Positions 41,701 through 54,627 are shown, counted from the stretch's first letter. The stretch is DNA of 64,000 nt from Dipetalonema caudispina (GCA_013365325.1 JABVXV010000203.1:50415-114414), one strand, 5' to 3'. Numbers and translations: made by a program. The notes: generated by a model not told the origin, from the sequence alone.

Positions 41701-42902
41701 CAATTTGACTCTTACCTTTATTCTGCACAGCTCCCGGTAGATACTTTTCTAAAATTACGAAAGTTATTTTCAGAAGAAGGATCAATTTTTTCTCCAGCAT
41801 GTACTTCAAACGATGTAAATAGGTTTGAGCTTTTTTTACACTATCTGTTTGATGAATCTTTGTTCAACTATATGTTACCAACATGATTGAATCAAGAAAA
41901 AAAATTTCCATTATTTGCATTCGAATATTTATTTTGATAATGTAAGAAAAAATTTGGTCACATCAAACGATCAATAAAAACTGCTACAATTATGAATGGA
42001 TGAAATTGGTAGTACTTCCGAGAAAGATCATTTGATCAGAATATCTAATAAAAAAAAGATAATTAGTCCAGATCTTAATGTAACTTTTCCTTAAATAATG
42101 ATGTTAACAATCAAATACGGCAGTGTATTATTTTTCTCCGATAAAAAGGCTTATAGTGCCTATCATCTAACCATTCCGCTTTACCTATCTATTAGTCGAG
42201 TTAAAATGCTTCGGATCCAATGTTCTTGGCTTGAATTAAAGTTCCAGAAGAAGCATTCCACATATTTCATCATCACTCAACCGCATCATAAAGAGTTTTC
42301 CAAAATAACTTTTTGCAGGAATTATAATTTCGTTTAACTTGAATAAATATGAATCCCCTCATATTGAAATTCTTTTTGGAAAACGTACGATATTTTGCAA
42401 TACACACAAACTTTAAAGTTACTTTCTAGAAAAAAGAAAAATTATCTCAGAAATAGAAAAAAAAAAAAAAAAAAAAAAAAAACACAGAAATGAAATACCA
42501 GTATGAACAATGTACAACGTTTCAACACCTTCCGGAATAATTACAGATAAAGCTGTGCCAACCAATAAACCTGCTCCAAATGTACTCAATAGACGTGTAC
42601 GTCCCTGAAAAACTTGTTCTGGTAAAAAATTTTTGCAGGATAAATTGTAATTCGTCTTTTCAATATTTCAAGATTAACTGTCATAGCGGTTTCGAGCAGC
42701 TGATATCTAGAAATTTTGCCAGAAAATAGCAATACTTTTCTTGCATATATCAAATCAGCATATAAGAAATGTTATATTTAAAATCAATCTTCCAAAGTTA
42801 ATGCACCTCGGACATGTTAAACGCAAGAGGTATCAATCCAGCCAAAAAACTTCCAATAAACATTGCAATTGATAAATATAACAATAAATAAAAACCATCC
42901 AT
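38711..42902 (-). CDS. SLC39A9: ZIP9-type zinc transporter
   Basis: Ten exons join in phase to 358 aa: 42807-42902, 42499-42604, 41640-41730, 41239-41333, 40789-40923, 40181-40240, 39848-39933, 39215-39349, 39033-39137 and 38711-38878. TM1 ([18 protein letters not shown]) and TM2 ([19 protein letters not shown]) carry the ZIP9 PEG motif. A hydrophilic loop (residues about 68-140) is spread over three small exons. TM3 is [18 protein letters not shown]4 has the metal-site HAAADG (H192, D196) and TM5 has HKAPAAFG (H222). Later TMs include [22 protein letters not shown], and the end is SHSHSH. These phrases match ZIP9 rather than other ZIP families. Human ZIP9 is about 307 aa; the excess is mainly the loop. 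ZIP9 proteins move zinc into the cytosol, mainly at the Golgi. The loop is Lys/Gln/Asn-rich and has few of the histidines seen in vertebrates. Confidence 0.94.
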
Positions 42903-45708
42903 AATTCTCATATATAAAAGTTGTTTTGAAATTCAAATGACGAATATTTGTGCTGAAATACCATTTCAATCAATCAAAAATAGAATAAATTAAAACCAAG
43001 AATAAAGTAACATTTAATATTTGAAGAAAATCATAAATAAATAAAAAATCATAAATGGATAAAATCCTAATGAAGCGGAAATTTTCAGAATAAACACATT
43101 GATAGTTTTGGATGTGTTCAAAACGTCAAAATTACATCCGTTTCCGTCGCTAAAACTTATCCTCAGCTACTGAATTTCATTTGAATGAATAAACAAATTT
43201 GTTAATTTTTTGTTAAGTATGAATATTCTTAGGTTAATTTTATTTTAAATAAAATAAGATAAAAAAATATTTATTTTAACCTTACTTTTAAAAAATCAAC
43301 TTATAAGAAAGTGAGATAAATTAGATAAATATCTCCTATGAATACATGTATTATATAGATATATTTACATTGTAATTATCTTTGAAAAAAAAAATCCCTA
43401 TGTTTTTGCCATTTCCTTCAATAACTTTTTTAAATAATCGTCTTATTGTTGATTAAAAGTCACCGAAACAAAATGTAACTTTTGTTATATTATCTTACAC
43501 TTCTTCTTATACGTCAATGTTATCCTTATCAAAACATCAATTTTCAATTTTATCAAATTTCTCCAATTATTAAAAATCGAAATGCAAAAATAGACATACA
43601 AAAATGATATCTCTGTGAAATTTTTATCAAATTTCATTGCTCAAATGGACAACAAGAACCATTCGATTATGATGCTCATAAATCGATGGTTTGAAACATT
43701 ATTGAGCAAAAAAAAAAAAAAAAAAACAATTGAAAATTTCACCACTAATGCTATCTAATTATTGTTTAAAAATTTGAAAAGGAATAAAAAATTTGGTGAG
43801 CGAAATCATCTATTCCTTTTGAAATTTCTAATGAATACCAATTTATATTTTTGTACCATTATCAAAAAACAACAAACCATAGTAGTAACAACAATTATTA
43901 AATAGATGCTAACTGAATGGTCGATAGTTTGATGAAATATTGGTGAAAGAAATTTTCAATATTTCTGACGGATAATTGGAAATTCAACAGTGAGGGAACA
44001 AAAAAAAAAAAAAAAAAAAAGCAAAAAATAGAATCTCAATAGTTAGAATCTCAACTGTTTGAGGAACTCGTTATCCCTTTTCCTTTTCATATTTATTTGT
44101 ATGATATCATTACATGCTAAGTACAGTTTTTACAGAAAGGAATAAAAAATAATTTAAGATATCATTAATTAAACAAATTCAGTTAATTTGAACCAAATCT
44201 AAATGTGTCTAAGCCATTGGTCAATAAAATGTGAACAATTATCCGTCTCTTAATCTTATGACATTATTTTTCTTTTTTTTTTTTCCTCTTATAACATAAT
44301 TTTCTTCTTTAATTTTGAGCAAACGACATAATGTTTCGTTGCTTATTTGCTGTAGCTTACCAAGAATATTCCCAGTTTAGATTTGGATTTGATAATATCG
44401 TTAATTCTAGTACTTACATGATTACATCAGACATCGTGAAGAGATTGCCAATGTTTGAATTCCTGAAAAATTGGAATTTTTTTTTTTCTTTTCCTTGTAA
44501 AAATTCAAAAAAATTCAATTGAAAGATATCCACTTGAATATCATATTATAATTGATATATATATAAGGAAAAATTATTTAACAATGCAAACAAATATATG
44601 CACTGAAACTTGCATTATTTTTATCTTTTAAATAAACTGATATATATATAAAGTGAAAAATTTTTATCCCAACAATATTTCATATTAATAAAGAAGAAAA
44701 AAAAAAGAAAGAACGAAAGAAAGATCATAAGTCAGCAATTCGAATCAATTATGCAGTTATCAATACATCATGTATCGTTTTGTTCTGAAATAGTTCACTT
44801 TGACAATCGGTAACCTGTTCCGTTTAATCGATGCGCCGATCAGGATATTAATGATACAAATCATCCACATCTACATGGTAACATCTTTCTGATTTCTTTA
44901 TGATGTTTGCAATGTATACATGATTTGTTATATTCGTCATATTGTTTTCGACACTAATCAAACGTTTTGTGCATATAATAATCAAGCTAGCCTTCTTTTT
45001 GTTTTGTTTTTTTCCTCTTCTGTATGAAACGAAAATTACACAACTAGAAATGTCAACACGCAATAACTTTGTTAGATTTGGAAAAGAAATTATAGAACAT
45101 ACTGCTAAGTGTAAAATAATGATCATAAAAAAGTTCACAGAAACCATACAGAAAAAGAAAACAATTAATTAATCACATCAATACAAATGCCATCCCAAAA
45201 TTGAATTTACCGAGCAACATTCTAGAACAGGCAAATATGCTTCGTGAATTTCCCGACGACAGTCTCAAAATAACAAAGAGCTAAAGTGCCATGATAAAAA
45301 GCCATGATAATAACTTAACAAAACTGAAAAGATAGCACAGTATTAATAGCTTTATCAGTAGGATGAGTAATATTAGACTATAAAATAAGGACGGAAAGAT
45401 CTCCACATGTAGGAAATTACTTCATCGAACTCCAAATAAATTTACACTAATTAGCTGTATAGCCATAATTAGTATAAAATAACATCGTTTACGTAAATTT
45501 TGTAATTCTAACTAAGTGTACATCTTTCGATTGTCTTCCTAAAGAATTCAAAAATCATCTCTTCTAAAAATCGACGTGCTTCCAAGTTTAGATAAAAGAA
45601 ACTATAACAAATGGTACTTGGCACCTGCATCATGACGGGAGACTATGTGACATTACATTTTAAAACAACATTTCAAAAATGAATTGGAAGGACTGTCACA
45701 ATCTTTAA
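42903..45708. other. Spacer upstream of ZIP9 and downstream of the PARP-like gene
   Basis: About 2.8 kb of AT-rich sequence with A tracts at about 43711-43728 and 44001-44020. It should hold the ZIP9 promoter. Open frames at 44331-44522 (+), 44942-45172 (+) and 44848-45147 (-) overlap or contradict each other and lack coherent splice sites, so they are not called. Confidence 0.45.
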
Positions 45709-48332
45709 TTACCTGATAACAATAAGATAACGAACTAGCGCAAAAGTTTTGTCCCGTACAATATATCCATTATATTTAATTTGGGGATAAAAATCGTATC
45801 GCTTTTTAATTTCTTGCGGATCAGTGTTGATTGGTTCTCCAAGTGGTAGAATAAAACCTGAAAACAAATAAGGAAGTGGCATGAATAATCCATTTCATAA
45901 AATAAAAATGAGTTGGTTACTTAATTATAGATTAACAAATAACAGAGTTGAAATGGTAGTAATATTCTTATTATTGAACTTCATAGCGTCACAGTTCGTG
46001 CAATATTTCAAGTGTTTTTTTTTTTTTTTTTTGTTTTTTTTTTGGCGCAAACCAACAAGACAGTGAATGTAAAAGACATAATAACTTCTCTAACTTCGAG
46101 ATCATTCTACGTTTTATAGCATATGTCATCTTTTGATATAGCGCAGCGGTATTATAATCACAAAGTAATAGTAATTAATACTTTTGTAAATCCCATTACT
46201 TTTCAGAGTATTAAGCAAATTAAATCCGAGAAAGAAATTGGAACTTGAAGAACACCATTTTGCATCCACACATCGTAGCGCAGATTCGGTTCCATTTGTC
46301 CGACCACTATTAAGGTGTCGTAATGACTTAATTTATCTTCTTCATTGGAATAAATAGCACGCGATAGGACTTTATGATAAACTTTCCTCACTGCCACCTG
46401 AAAGAAGTGAAATGACAGAATTTTTCTCTTTCTTTCTATTAAAGAAATGAACAAAGGAATTTCATGTAACAAAAAAAAAAAGACGAGAAAATAAGGTTTA
46501 ATATATGATGATGATTTTAAATTAAACTTGAAAAAATGATGATACTAGACGGAAATTAGGACAGAAACGAAAATCCAACGGCTATGAACAATTACAGAGC
46601 TACTTGTTCTATGTTTCCTACGCAATGAGTATTAGCCTTCCACACTGATGATAACACAACGGTAGCAAAATTTCGCACTTTTTAATTCAGTTTATATTCC
46701 ATTTCACTAAATAAAGTTTATTCTAATAAGTGCAATGTCCCATTCAGTTCACACTATATTCAACATGAATATCCAACTCATGCTTAAAGATTTGTGTAAG
46801 AATTACTTTTTATTATAGTTTAGAAATTTATAACTTGACTCATAACTCGGCAGTTTTAAAAAACTCGGTTTATTATATCTCAACAATTCCCTGATCAATG
46901 ATAAATGCCAATAATGTTAACTCACTAGTTGTAAACTGTTCAAAAGTAACATACAAAATTGGTTAAGTTTTTTTTATTTTTTCTTGTTTTATTATAAGTC
47001 TTTCGATGAACACGATTGTATGACCACCAGGAGTGTTCAATCTAACAAAAAAAAAAGAAACTTTTTCTCATCTTATTATAACAACGAAGTCTGTTGGTTC
47101 TGAACTTCTTGCACGGTGCATGATCGCTTTGAAGAATTGTTTGTTAAGTTTATAATATAACAGTATTTGTTAGATATGAACACTTGTGGTAGGCATTGCG
47201 GTTAATCGGAAGAGATATTTCCTTTGTTTGTCATTTCTCTATCCTAATAAAATGGCCAAGATGGAAAGGTTAAAAATAATTGCAGATAATATGTGAAGAT
47301 AAAGAACTCACACAAAACGTATCAAAATACCTTCTAAGTCTGAAAGATATTGACCATATCCTAATAAATGCATAATAGAAAACAAGTAAATAGTAACCTA
47401 TAAAATTCATTTGTCCTCTCGTAATTGTGCTTCCAAAATCTTCAGTACTTTTTAGACTGTTATCCATCACACTCCAGTCCTCCATCTCTTTCTTCAAATT
47501 TCGTAAATTCATCAAAACTTCTTGCACCTCTATAGGATCATTTGATCGAGAGATACATCGAAATAAAATACGTGGGCGTTCGTAGGAACAAAACTGATTG
47601 GTATTGCTAGAATTTATTGAAAATTTTATCCAATAAGACTGAAATAATCAACAGAAAATAGTGTGCAATCTAAATTATGCCAATTTTAAATTCAAGATAC
47701 CTTCCCTCTTATATCCTTTCTGAATAATAATTCATCGTAATAGTATTCATAAGTTTCTGTAATTGTTTCACACTGTAGATATTTTTAATTAACTTCTACT
47801 TGTAGAACATTCAGCAGCCTTACAATCAGTACGCCGGATTTTTCTAGATCAACATCCAAATCAGCAATTTCCCGCATGTATTTGAATCTGTTGTTACAAA
47901 TCTAAATAGATTATACCAAAATAGTTTTAAAAACTCCCTTTTTTTCCAAAGAGTATTAAGAGCAAATATAGCATTTTAAATTTGCAAAGGTTTGGTAAAA
48001 GGCTTGTAATTCAAGGTAGTGATGTCATACTACAGCTTTCTAAAGGAAACAAGGCTTTTTGCTTTCCAAAACAAAATAGCTTCAGTAGCTCAACAGACAA
48101 AAGCTTCATACAATTCACTACCTTAAATGATATACTGCATTACTCGCTACTTACATTTTCAAACAAATGAAACAAATAGAGCATGCCTTAAATCACAAAC
48201 AATAATATCAAATCTTTGGTGAAATAACAAAAAAAAAAAACCTCTTAATACCTTCACGTTTACTCACTTTCATTCGATAATAATTATGAAATCCACGATA
48301 TCCACATTTTATACTGTTTTCGTCAATATTAC
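45709..48332 (-). CDS. PARP-family protein, catalytic domain with lost active-site residues
   Basis: Six exons agree in phase: 48268-48332, 47824-47901, 47398-47638, 46604-46677 (weak acceptor AAAAAG), 46256-46397 and 45709-45857 (TAA). The C-terminus is clearly PARP: VGQMEPN, FILPLGEPINTD, then YNGYIVRD and VRYLIVIR, matching the GLGKxxPD, VPLG, YNEYIVYD and LRYLLxV blocks of PARP1/2. Upstream, FKYMREIADLDVDLEKSGVLI resembles the first helix of the PARP regulatory domain, and STEDFGSTITRGQ resembles the segment after LLWHGS. The catalytic Glu of the NEY motif is Gly here, the LLWHG His is absent, and the GYMFGKGIYFAD loop is missing apart from a FATVV-like remnant. If translated, it is unlikely to transfer ADP-ribose. 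It may be a pseudogene or a fast-evolving inactive relative. The family call is firmer than the exact exon set. Confidence 0.65.
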
Positions 48333-48685
48333 CTGAAAACGAATAATAAAAAACAATGAAGTCAAACTAGAACTGAAGATGATCAAAACAAATCAATTTA
48401 TATTAAACGAGTTTTTTTTTTGATAGCATAAAATTGCAGTGCCAGAATTTCAAGCACGACGAGCAGATATTGCCACAAGATATTGTCCGTATGAATAACC
48501 AGACTGGATCGTTATTCGCAATCATAAAACTGGCGTATGGCAATACATGGAGTTATATAGTCATCGCCAGGAGATATTGGTACAAATTTCAACTTTCTAG
48601 TTTTCGTCACCAGCAGCCAGAATTATAAATTAATAAAATTTTCACAATGACTTCGTCTAACTTCCGAATCAAATGGAATGATAAC

Positions 48686-49162
48686 CTTGTAGGAAAGTAG
48701 TTTTGATTTTTCCAATTTCTTTATGCAAAATTCCCCAGTATTTCTGTATCCACTATTTCCATGCGATTCCATGAATTCACGCTTCATTTTTCTTCATGTT
48801 TCTATAAGTTGTTTTGATTGTAACTGAAAAAAATGACTATTTTAATTAGGAAATACCGCAAACGAGAAGTAATATAGAAATTCACAAAAACTGCCATAAT
48901 GCCGAAATTGCATCATAATCCAAATGGAATCAGAGATCGTAAAAAATACCTCTGTCAGAAAATAGTGCCGTAGTCAAAAAAGAAAAAAACAAAATATAAT
49001 ACAACTTGTCGAAATTTTTATTAACTAATACTAAGTAAGTAATATGAGTTAAAATATTGATTAGCTTACAAATTCAATGTCCATTTGTTCCAGTTAATGC
49101 CTTCGTAGCAGTACGCATGCATATTTGATGCCGTATATGAGCGATATGTATCGGTGAATCAT
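48686..49162 (-). pseudogene. Possible broken WGR-domain segment of the PARP-like gene
   Basis: At 49070-49162 one frame reads AYCYEGINWNKWTLN, which resembles the start of a PARP WGR domain (YCEGxDxYxxxLNQ), but the frame has a TGA just inside the acceptor. At 48686-48823 a frame reads GEFCIKKLEKSK, resembling the F-x-KKF-x-KT part of WGR, but it has an in-frame stop before it and its donor phase (0) does not fit exon 48268-48332 (phase 1). The order matches a PARP2-like gene, so this looks like a decayed N-terminal half. The likeness is short and could be chance. Confidence 0.35.
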
Positions 49163-52100
49163 CTGCAATTATTTGATCAGGCTGATTTTTTTTTTTTTAA
49201 ATTGACTTGGAAATTTTTATCTTTAATTGCAACAATATCATGAAAACTAGAGTACTATTTCAATCTTTTTAACTTAGTGATCGCACAAAAGATGACTAAC
49301 CATCCCTTTTTTCTAAAGAAATGCGCGACCACTGCCCCCACTAAGTTAAACTGGACTGTCATTTAAAGCTACGCAACAGTGAAGATATTGTAGATCTATA
49401 CATAACTTTATAGTTCGTGGAATTCGATTAATTTTTACCAACATTAGAACTTGGAATCTCGTAAAAAGTTCGAAATAAACAATATATAAATATTACATCA
49501 TCCTGTTCCTCCTAATATACCTTACTAACCTTACTGTCAGCAATGTTTATCACTGATAAGTTTCTTAACAAATTATCAGTGGTTGAATGCTTAGTTGGAC
49601 ATGAAGCATCGCATTCGATTTAAAAAAATAATCAGTGAAGGCTCAAGAAATATTAGATCTGTAATGCTCTCTACTACAACAAGTTAATTGTAAGAATAAT
49701 ATGATGAACAGATCATATAAGAAGACGAGACAAAAAGGAAAAAAAAGACAAGTGTACAAATATAGTAAGAGACAAGAGTTGATAACATCAGGTCCTCATA
49801 CTGATGATATTGATAACTTGGATCGTACCAATTGTTTGTGCCGTGGATTGTTTGATTAAATTTTTAATTTCTGGGTAGCAAAACATAATGCCTCGAATAA
49901 ATCGACATTTTCCCATCCACATGGTTCAAGCATAAAATCAATAAAATTCTTTTTCCTTTTGCCATCAGAAGGTACACTGTTTGTTTAGCACTTTGTTTAA
50001 ACAGATCCAAGTTAAACTTTGAGAATAAATTCCGATTTTTTCCCATACACTATCTGAAAAAAAAAATCGTTCATATAAAAACAAACCTGTTTTCCATCCT
50101 TTCTATCTGAAAAGAGCAAAAATTAAAATACTGTGTTAAAAGAGGTGACAGATACAGGAAATATACAAGCACAATATAGCTGTGCTCACAAGTATGATTG
50201 TGTCACAATAATATAGCCAATATAAAATCATGTCTAATATCCCAATTGCGATGAATTTCACGAAAATATAAAATTCACATGATTTTTTGTCTAAATGTAC
50301 TTAATTTGCGGACAATGAATGAAGACTGTTCCGTTTTGCAAGGATTTCCAGAAACAATACATAAAAACAACACTGGATGACTGATATTTCGGAAGCTAAT
50401 CATTCAGAGGTTCAGTATTTCAGACTTTTGAGCCATAAATCACTTGAGTAAAAAATCCATTTAATCAACAGCCATTTAACCTGAATTTAACTGATTTACA
50501 AGGAGAAATTTTGCGTAAAGTCAGCATTAGAGGACAGTGAATTAATGATGATCTATAATTAAATGACAATGAAGAATTTGGAAAAATGTTTTGTTAGAGA
50601 AATGTTGCGAAAAATGAGTACAAATAATGGGTATTAAAATCGAACAACGTAATTTACGCGCTTGTTTCGTCACCTCTCTCATTTCCTATGTCAAATGTTA
50701 GAACTATTCTATATATACATAAATTTCAATCAATTATGTATCATTTTTAAGATGAAAACCATGGAAACATAAAAAAAAAGTAAACAACCACTATTTACAG
50801 ATGTTTGAAATTTAAGAAATATCTACTAGATGAAAAACGTGAACGTAACACGTAGTCATAGAAAGGAATTACTGCAAATCTTTCGTTTATTTTTCATTCC
50901 TTTACAAAACTTTTATATTTCCAATCTCTCTCAAAACAAAAAAGTCTTTCTCCACGTACAGTCTATTTCCATATTCAAATAAAAAATTACTCTGCCCACT
51001 AGTAGTGAAAGAGGTTGTAAGAAGTATACAATCTTAGTTCATTCGTCACTAGTGGGCATGTGGGTTTTGTTCAAATATGAGATATATGCTCAGTTATCAA
51101 TCGTTTTTTCCTTTCTAAGTTTAAATTCGACATGATAAATTTGAATTAATTATAGCAAAAAATCATTCTACAGGATATTTTGTTAAATTTCAAGAAGTTG
51201 TTCAAAAATTTAAGTTTAATATTACCTTAATTTCTGGCAGACATCGTATCTTCATCGTTAAGTAATTTTCTCACTTTTGATGCATCCACTGCTGCCTTCT
51301 TCAAGTTGGTCTAATAATTCGGTAATGATTTCGTTTTCGAGCCATTTAAATTTTGTTACTTATGAAATTCAAATCTTCATGGTTAATGATTAAAATCTAT
51401 GCTTATCAAATAGCATCAAATATTTTGTCAATGTCGCACATAATGTGGTTGTATGCATTGCATTTAACATGATATCATTATTGAGTTTTAATTCCTGCAA
51501 AACATAAATATGATACAGACTAATGTTTCTTCACAATAAGCTCTTAATTTTAAACATTATATCACTATCATTTAAAGTTTTGTTACCAAGTATATCTTTC
51601 GTCCAGATAATTGTGAATTTTTTTACTCGTTATTTTAGAATTGATAAAATTGAGGAAACTATAACACGAACAAATGGTAGAAAATTAAAGTAAAGCAGAA
51701 ATTCAGTGTGTAAATCATGACAACACGAGCAACTGAATATTTCATCCGAAATTTCAATTTTAAATTTGTCGAATTCGAATTCGTGAAATTAAGACACGAT
51801 GAGATGAAAAATAGGAAAAGTAGGATAATAGTATGAAATCAAATTACTTGTATGGTTATCAATGATTTTTGATTGAAATGGATGGAGTGAGATTATTTTG
51901 GGGTATATTGATCCGATGGAAGTAACTAGGTAATGAAGAAAAGATAAAGAGCATTAATAATCATTGAATTCTTACTTCAATTTTTTGATGAAATTCATAA
52001 AGTTGTTTCTTTGTATAAAAATTTCGCATACAATGCAAATGATTTTCTTTTCCAAAAATTCGTCGAACTAAACCTACCCAATCAAATAATACTTCATCAT

Positions 52101-52275
52101 CCAAATATAATATATATATATAATGAAAATATTTTAGAATAGAATAGAATCTATTGCGTTCATTTTTTTTCTTACCTTTTAACAGGTGTACTATCTATAA
52201 TGAATCAGTTGTAATAAAACTTAGTCATCACAATACCTATGTAAAAAGAAATTTATCTCCTTCCTCTCTCTCCTC

Positions 52276-52306
<31 letters not shown>

Positions 52307-53151
52307 CTTATCAGTTAAAACGGGTTTCATTAATCTTAATGATGCCAAAATGTAAAATAATGTATTAACATGCATAACTGATATTATCACTTAAATAAAC
52401 TTACACATTTCAAATTAAAAAAAAAAAAAAATCGTCTATCATTTTTAAAAAGAAGACGATTGAAATATGTGTTACAAAATAAAACTCAATTCGTTTTTAA
52501 TGTTTCATTGAGTCGTAGAGTGTTAAGGACGTGTGTCTGTGTGTGTGTGTGTGTGTGTGTATGTGCGTGTATGTGTGTGTGTATATGTGTGTGCGTGTAT
52601 GTGTGTGTGTATTTATGCAGAATATATCTGCCCGTTTGTTTATTTATTTGTTCATATCCTATAAATTGATCAAAAAGATCGATTCTTGCTGTACACATTA
52701 GTTAATCCGATAAAACGAAGAGGCGATGAAGATGTGTACATTAAATTTCAGTAATTAATTTAATTAGTGTAAAAGATGATAATAATATGAAGAATTTAAT
52801 AAAAGTTAAACTCTTATTGCAATTTAAATAACAACCCATTAGTAGTTTGATCATATAGCTGTATGTCGTCGGACTGTTTCAGTCCATACCTGTACGAAAA
52901 ATATCAGTGTTAGCTAATATGATATCATAAAGCAGGTTTTACGAAGATGACAACAACTATGATATTTCTTTCGGAGCAAAATTTGATTTTCATTCATTTG
53001 GCAACAGTAACTGTCTTTTCCTCTCTAAACATGATTTAATTACTCAGGTATTCTGCAGATATTTCCTCTTCAGTTCATTTTGATTTCATTGCTTAATCAA
53101 ATTTATTAAATTAAATGAAGTTAAATTTATAATTCAACATTTCAATTTCAA
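49163..53151. other. 4 kb with no firm gene
   Basis: AT-rich sequence with scattered coding-like snippets. On the minus strand at about 49865-49985 one frame reads FMLEPCGWENVDLFEALCF with no matching splice partners. A (CT)n run lies at about 52275-52299 and a GT array follows at 52531. It may contain further relics of the PARP-like gene or other untranslated sequence. I cannot support a model. Confidence 0.4.
52531..52611. repeat. Compound (GT)n microsatellite
   Basis: GT units with ATGT and GCGT interruptions over about 80 bp. Its low-complexity frames on both strands (Cys/Val or Thr/His runs) are not genes. Confidence 0.9.
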
Positions 53152-54029
53152 TTAAAATACTCCTTTTTCAACGAATATCCCATCCATATTGTTTATTCTA
53201 CTGTGTGAAGATTTAAATCTTTCTAATAAGCTGTTTTGTTCTATCGAATTACAATTTTCTTGAGAGATGGGGAAGAAACAGATGACATTTGGGAACAAAA
53301 GGAAAATATATGACATATATACAAGAATATGCGAAAAATATGTCACAGTGATTTTTTTTTTAAAAAATTTGTTCATCGCATATATTTGTAAAAGAGTTAC
53401 TATAGCTCGGTTTATTTGCGATCTCAATTCAGCATTATTAATTACAGAGTAATGCAAGAAAGAAATAAATGAATTAATTTTTGAATTTAAATATTAATAT
53501 AGCTGACACTAGCATAAAGTATATCGGCAAATCGGTAACAGCCAGAAGTAAGATGTGAGTGATGAATTTAAATGTCGTATATTTCTGAATACCATCGGTT
53601 TGAACTATCTTCTGAAATGGTACAAATATGTATGATGAGGGTAAATACCACACATCTTTGATAGTATGAGCACTTCCATCCATTTCATGTGTAAAAAAAA
53701 AAAGTTTTAAATCAGCAAATGTTTTTTTACAGTTGCGCTTGTTGAAACAATGTCAGAAAATTTGTCTTTTGTTTTAAAATGAAAAAAGAGCTCTTAAATA
53801 TGACCAAATATTGAAAATCTTTGGTATTCAATTCACTTAGATGATCCAAATTGTCTTCATCAATAAACGCATACAATTTCAATCCAACTTCATCGTTGCA
53901 CATTTTCATGTATAGCACCATTAAATGATTTTGTACGAGCTTTATATATTGGTAAATATTCAAAAAACTCTCTGAAATTGATGAAATTTCCTGCAGAGAT
54001 TTAATAATTATCATATTATCGCATACCAT
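53152..54029 (-). CDS. Exons of an unidentified protein (fragmentary model)
   Basis: Three minus-strand segments have protein-like composition. The segment 53727-54029 is an acidic frame with YAFIDEDNLDHLSELNTKDF. The segment 53593 to about 53697 contains IKDVWYLPSSYIFVPFQKI and ends at the donor GATG|GTATTC. The segment 53152-53258 begins after CTCTCAAG, continues in matching phase as ENCNSIEQNSLLERF and ends at TAA 53152-53154. The link between the first two is not resolved, and no start is identified. The first segment exists as a second, decayed inverted copy at 55.1-55.3 kb. I do not recognise a family, and no membrane segment remains if the intron at 53259-53592 is real. Confidence 0.33.
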
Positions 54030-54396
54030 TGTATACTTTCGTCTTTTTTGATTCTAAAAAATTCAGAAATATGACACACCTAAGAATTTGCTTTGTAGTT
54101 TACCATATAAAATGCAAGTTTTGCACATATTTAAAATTTACATATTTTCGCTTCATTTCAAAGTTTCATGAACACTAGTTGGTTTTTTATGCAAATTATG
54201 ATAAAATTCCATTGTCGTTTGCTGCATAATTTTACCCCTGATCATTCAATGTTATTTTACACCTTCGGAATATTCCCGGATACCATTCTGTTATGGAATT
54301 CTGAAATGTAATTGGCGTTGAAGTTCAAGGATTTGCTTTACGTTGGATCTGAGAGATGAAGCTGTGTGACAAGGTTGACAATGACGTTATACTTCT

Positions 54397-54627
54397 TTAT
54401 TGTTGAGGACAAAATAGTTCTTCGGAGTGGAGTGAATACCGGGAATTTTCGAAATATGATAATTCTCGCAGATTATTTCTGAGATAATTTTTTCTCTTGT
54501 TTTGGAAAAATTTGCATTTCTCAGATTTGCAATTTTTTATCTCTGTTCTAAGGAGCATTTCTTGATGCTTCTCTAGATAGGATATCTGAACTGATATCAT
54601 ACCATTACTGCAATTATCTGGAACCAC
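54397..54627 (-). CDS. Unidentified coding-like frame
   Basis: A 76-codon frame ends at TAA 54397-54399 and reads in part VPDNCSNGMISVQISYLEKH, then many Lys, Asn and Glu. It is polar and not low complexity, unlike most AT-rich frames here, but no splice partner, start context or family match is visible. It may belong to the same gene as 53152-54029 or be chance. Confidence 0.2.
   Translation of the reverse strand: MVPDNCSNGMISVQISYLEKHQEMLLRTEIKNCKSEKCKFFQNKRKNYLRNNLRELSYFENSRYSLHSEELFCPQQ

Noticed and set aside
41602..41886. 94-codon + strand frame with plausible composition
   Set aside because: It is antisense to the ZIP9 exon at 41640-41730, whose frame, splice sites and phase fit the transporter; the + frame is its shadow.
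44331..45172. Possible small + strand gene (frames at 44331-44522 and 44942-45172) or a minus-strand exon at 44848-45147
   Set aside because: The candidates overlap on opposite strands, no coherent donor/acceptor pair links them, and no family motif is present. Composition alone is not enough.
48434..48628. 64-codon + strand frame after a good acceptor (TTGCAG)
   Set aside because: It lies inside an intron-sized interval of the minus-strand PARP-like gene, has no partner exon and no recognisable family.
52460..52698. Cys/Val-rich (+) and Thr/His-rich (-) frames
   Set aside because: Both are translations of the GT microsatellite.
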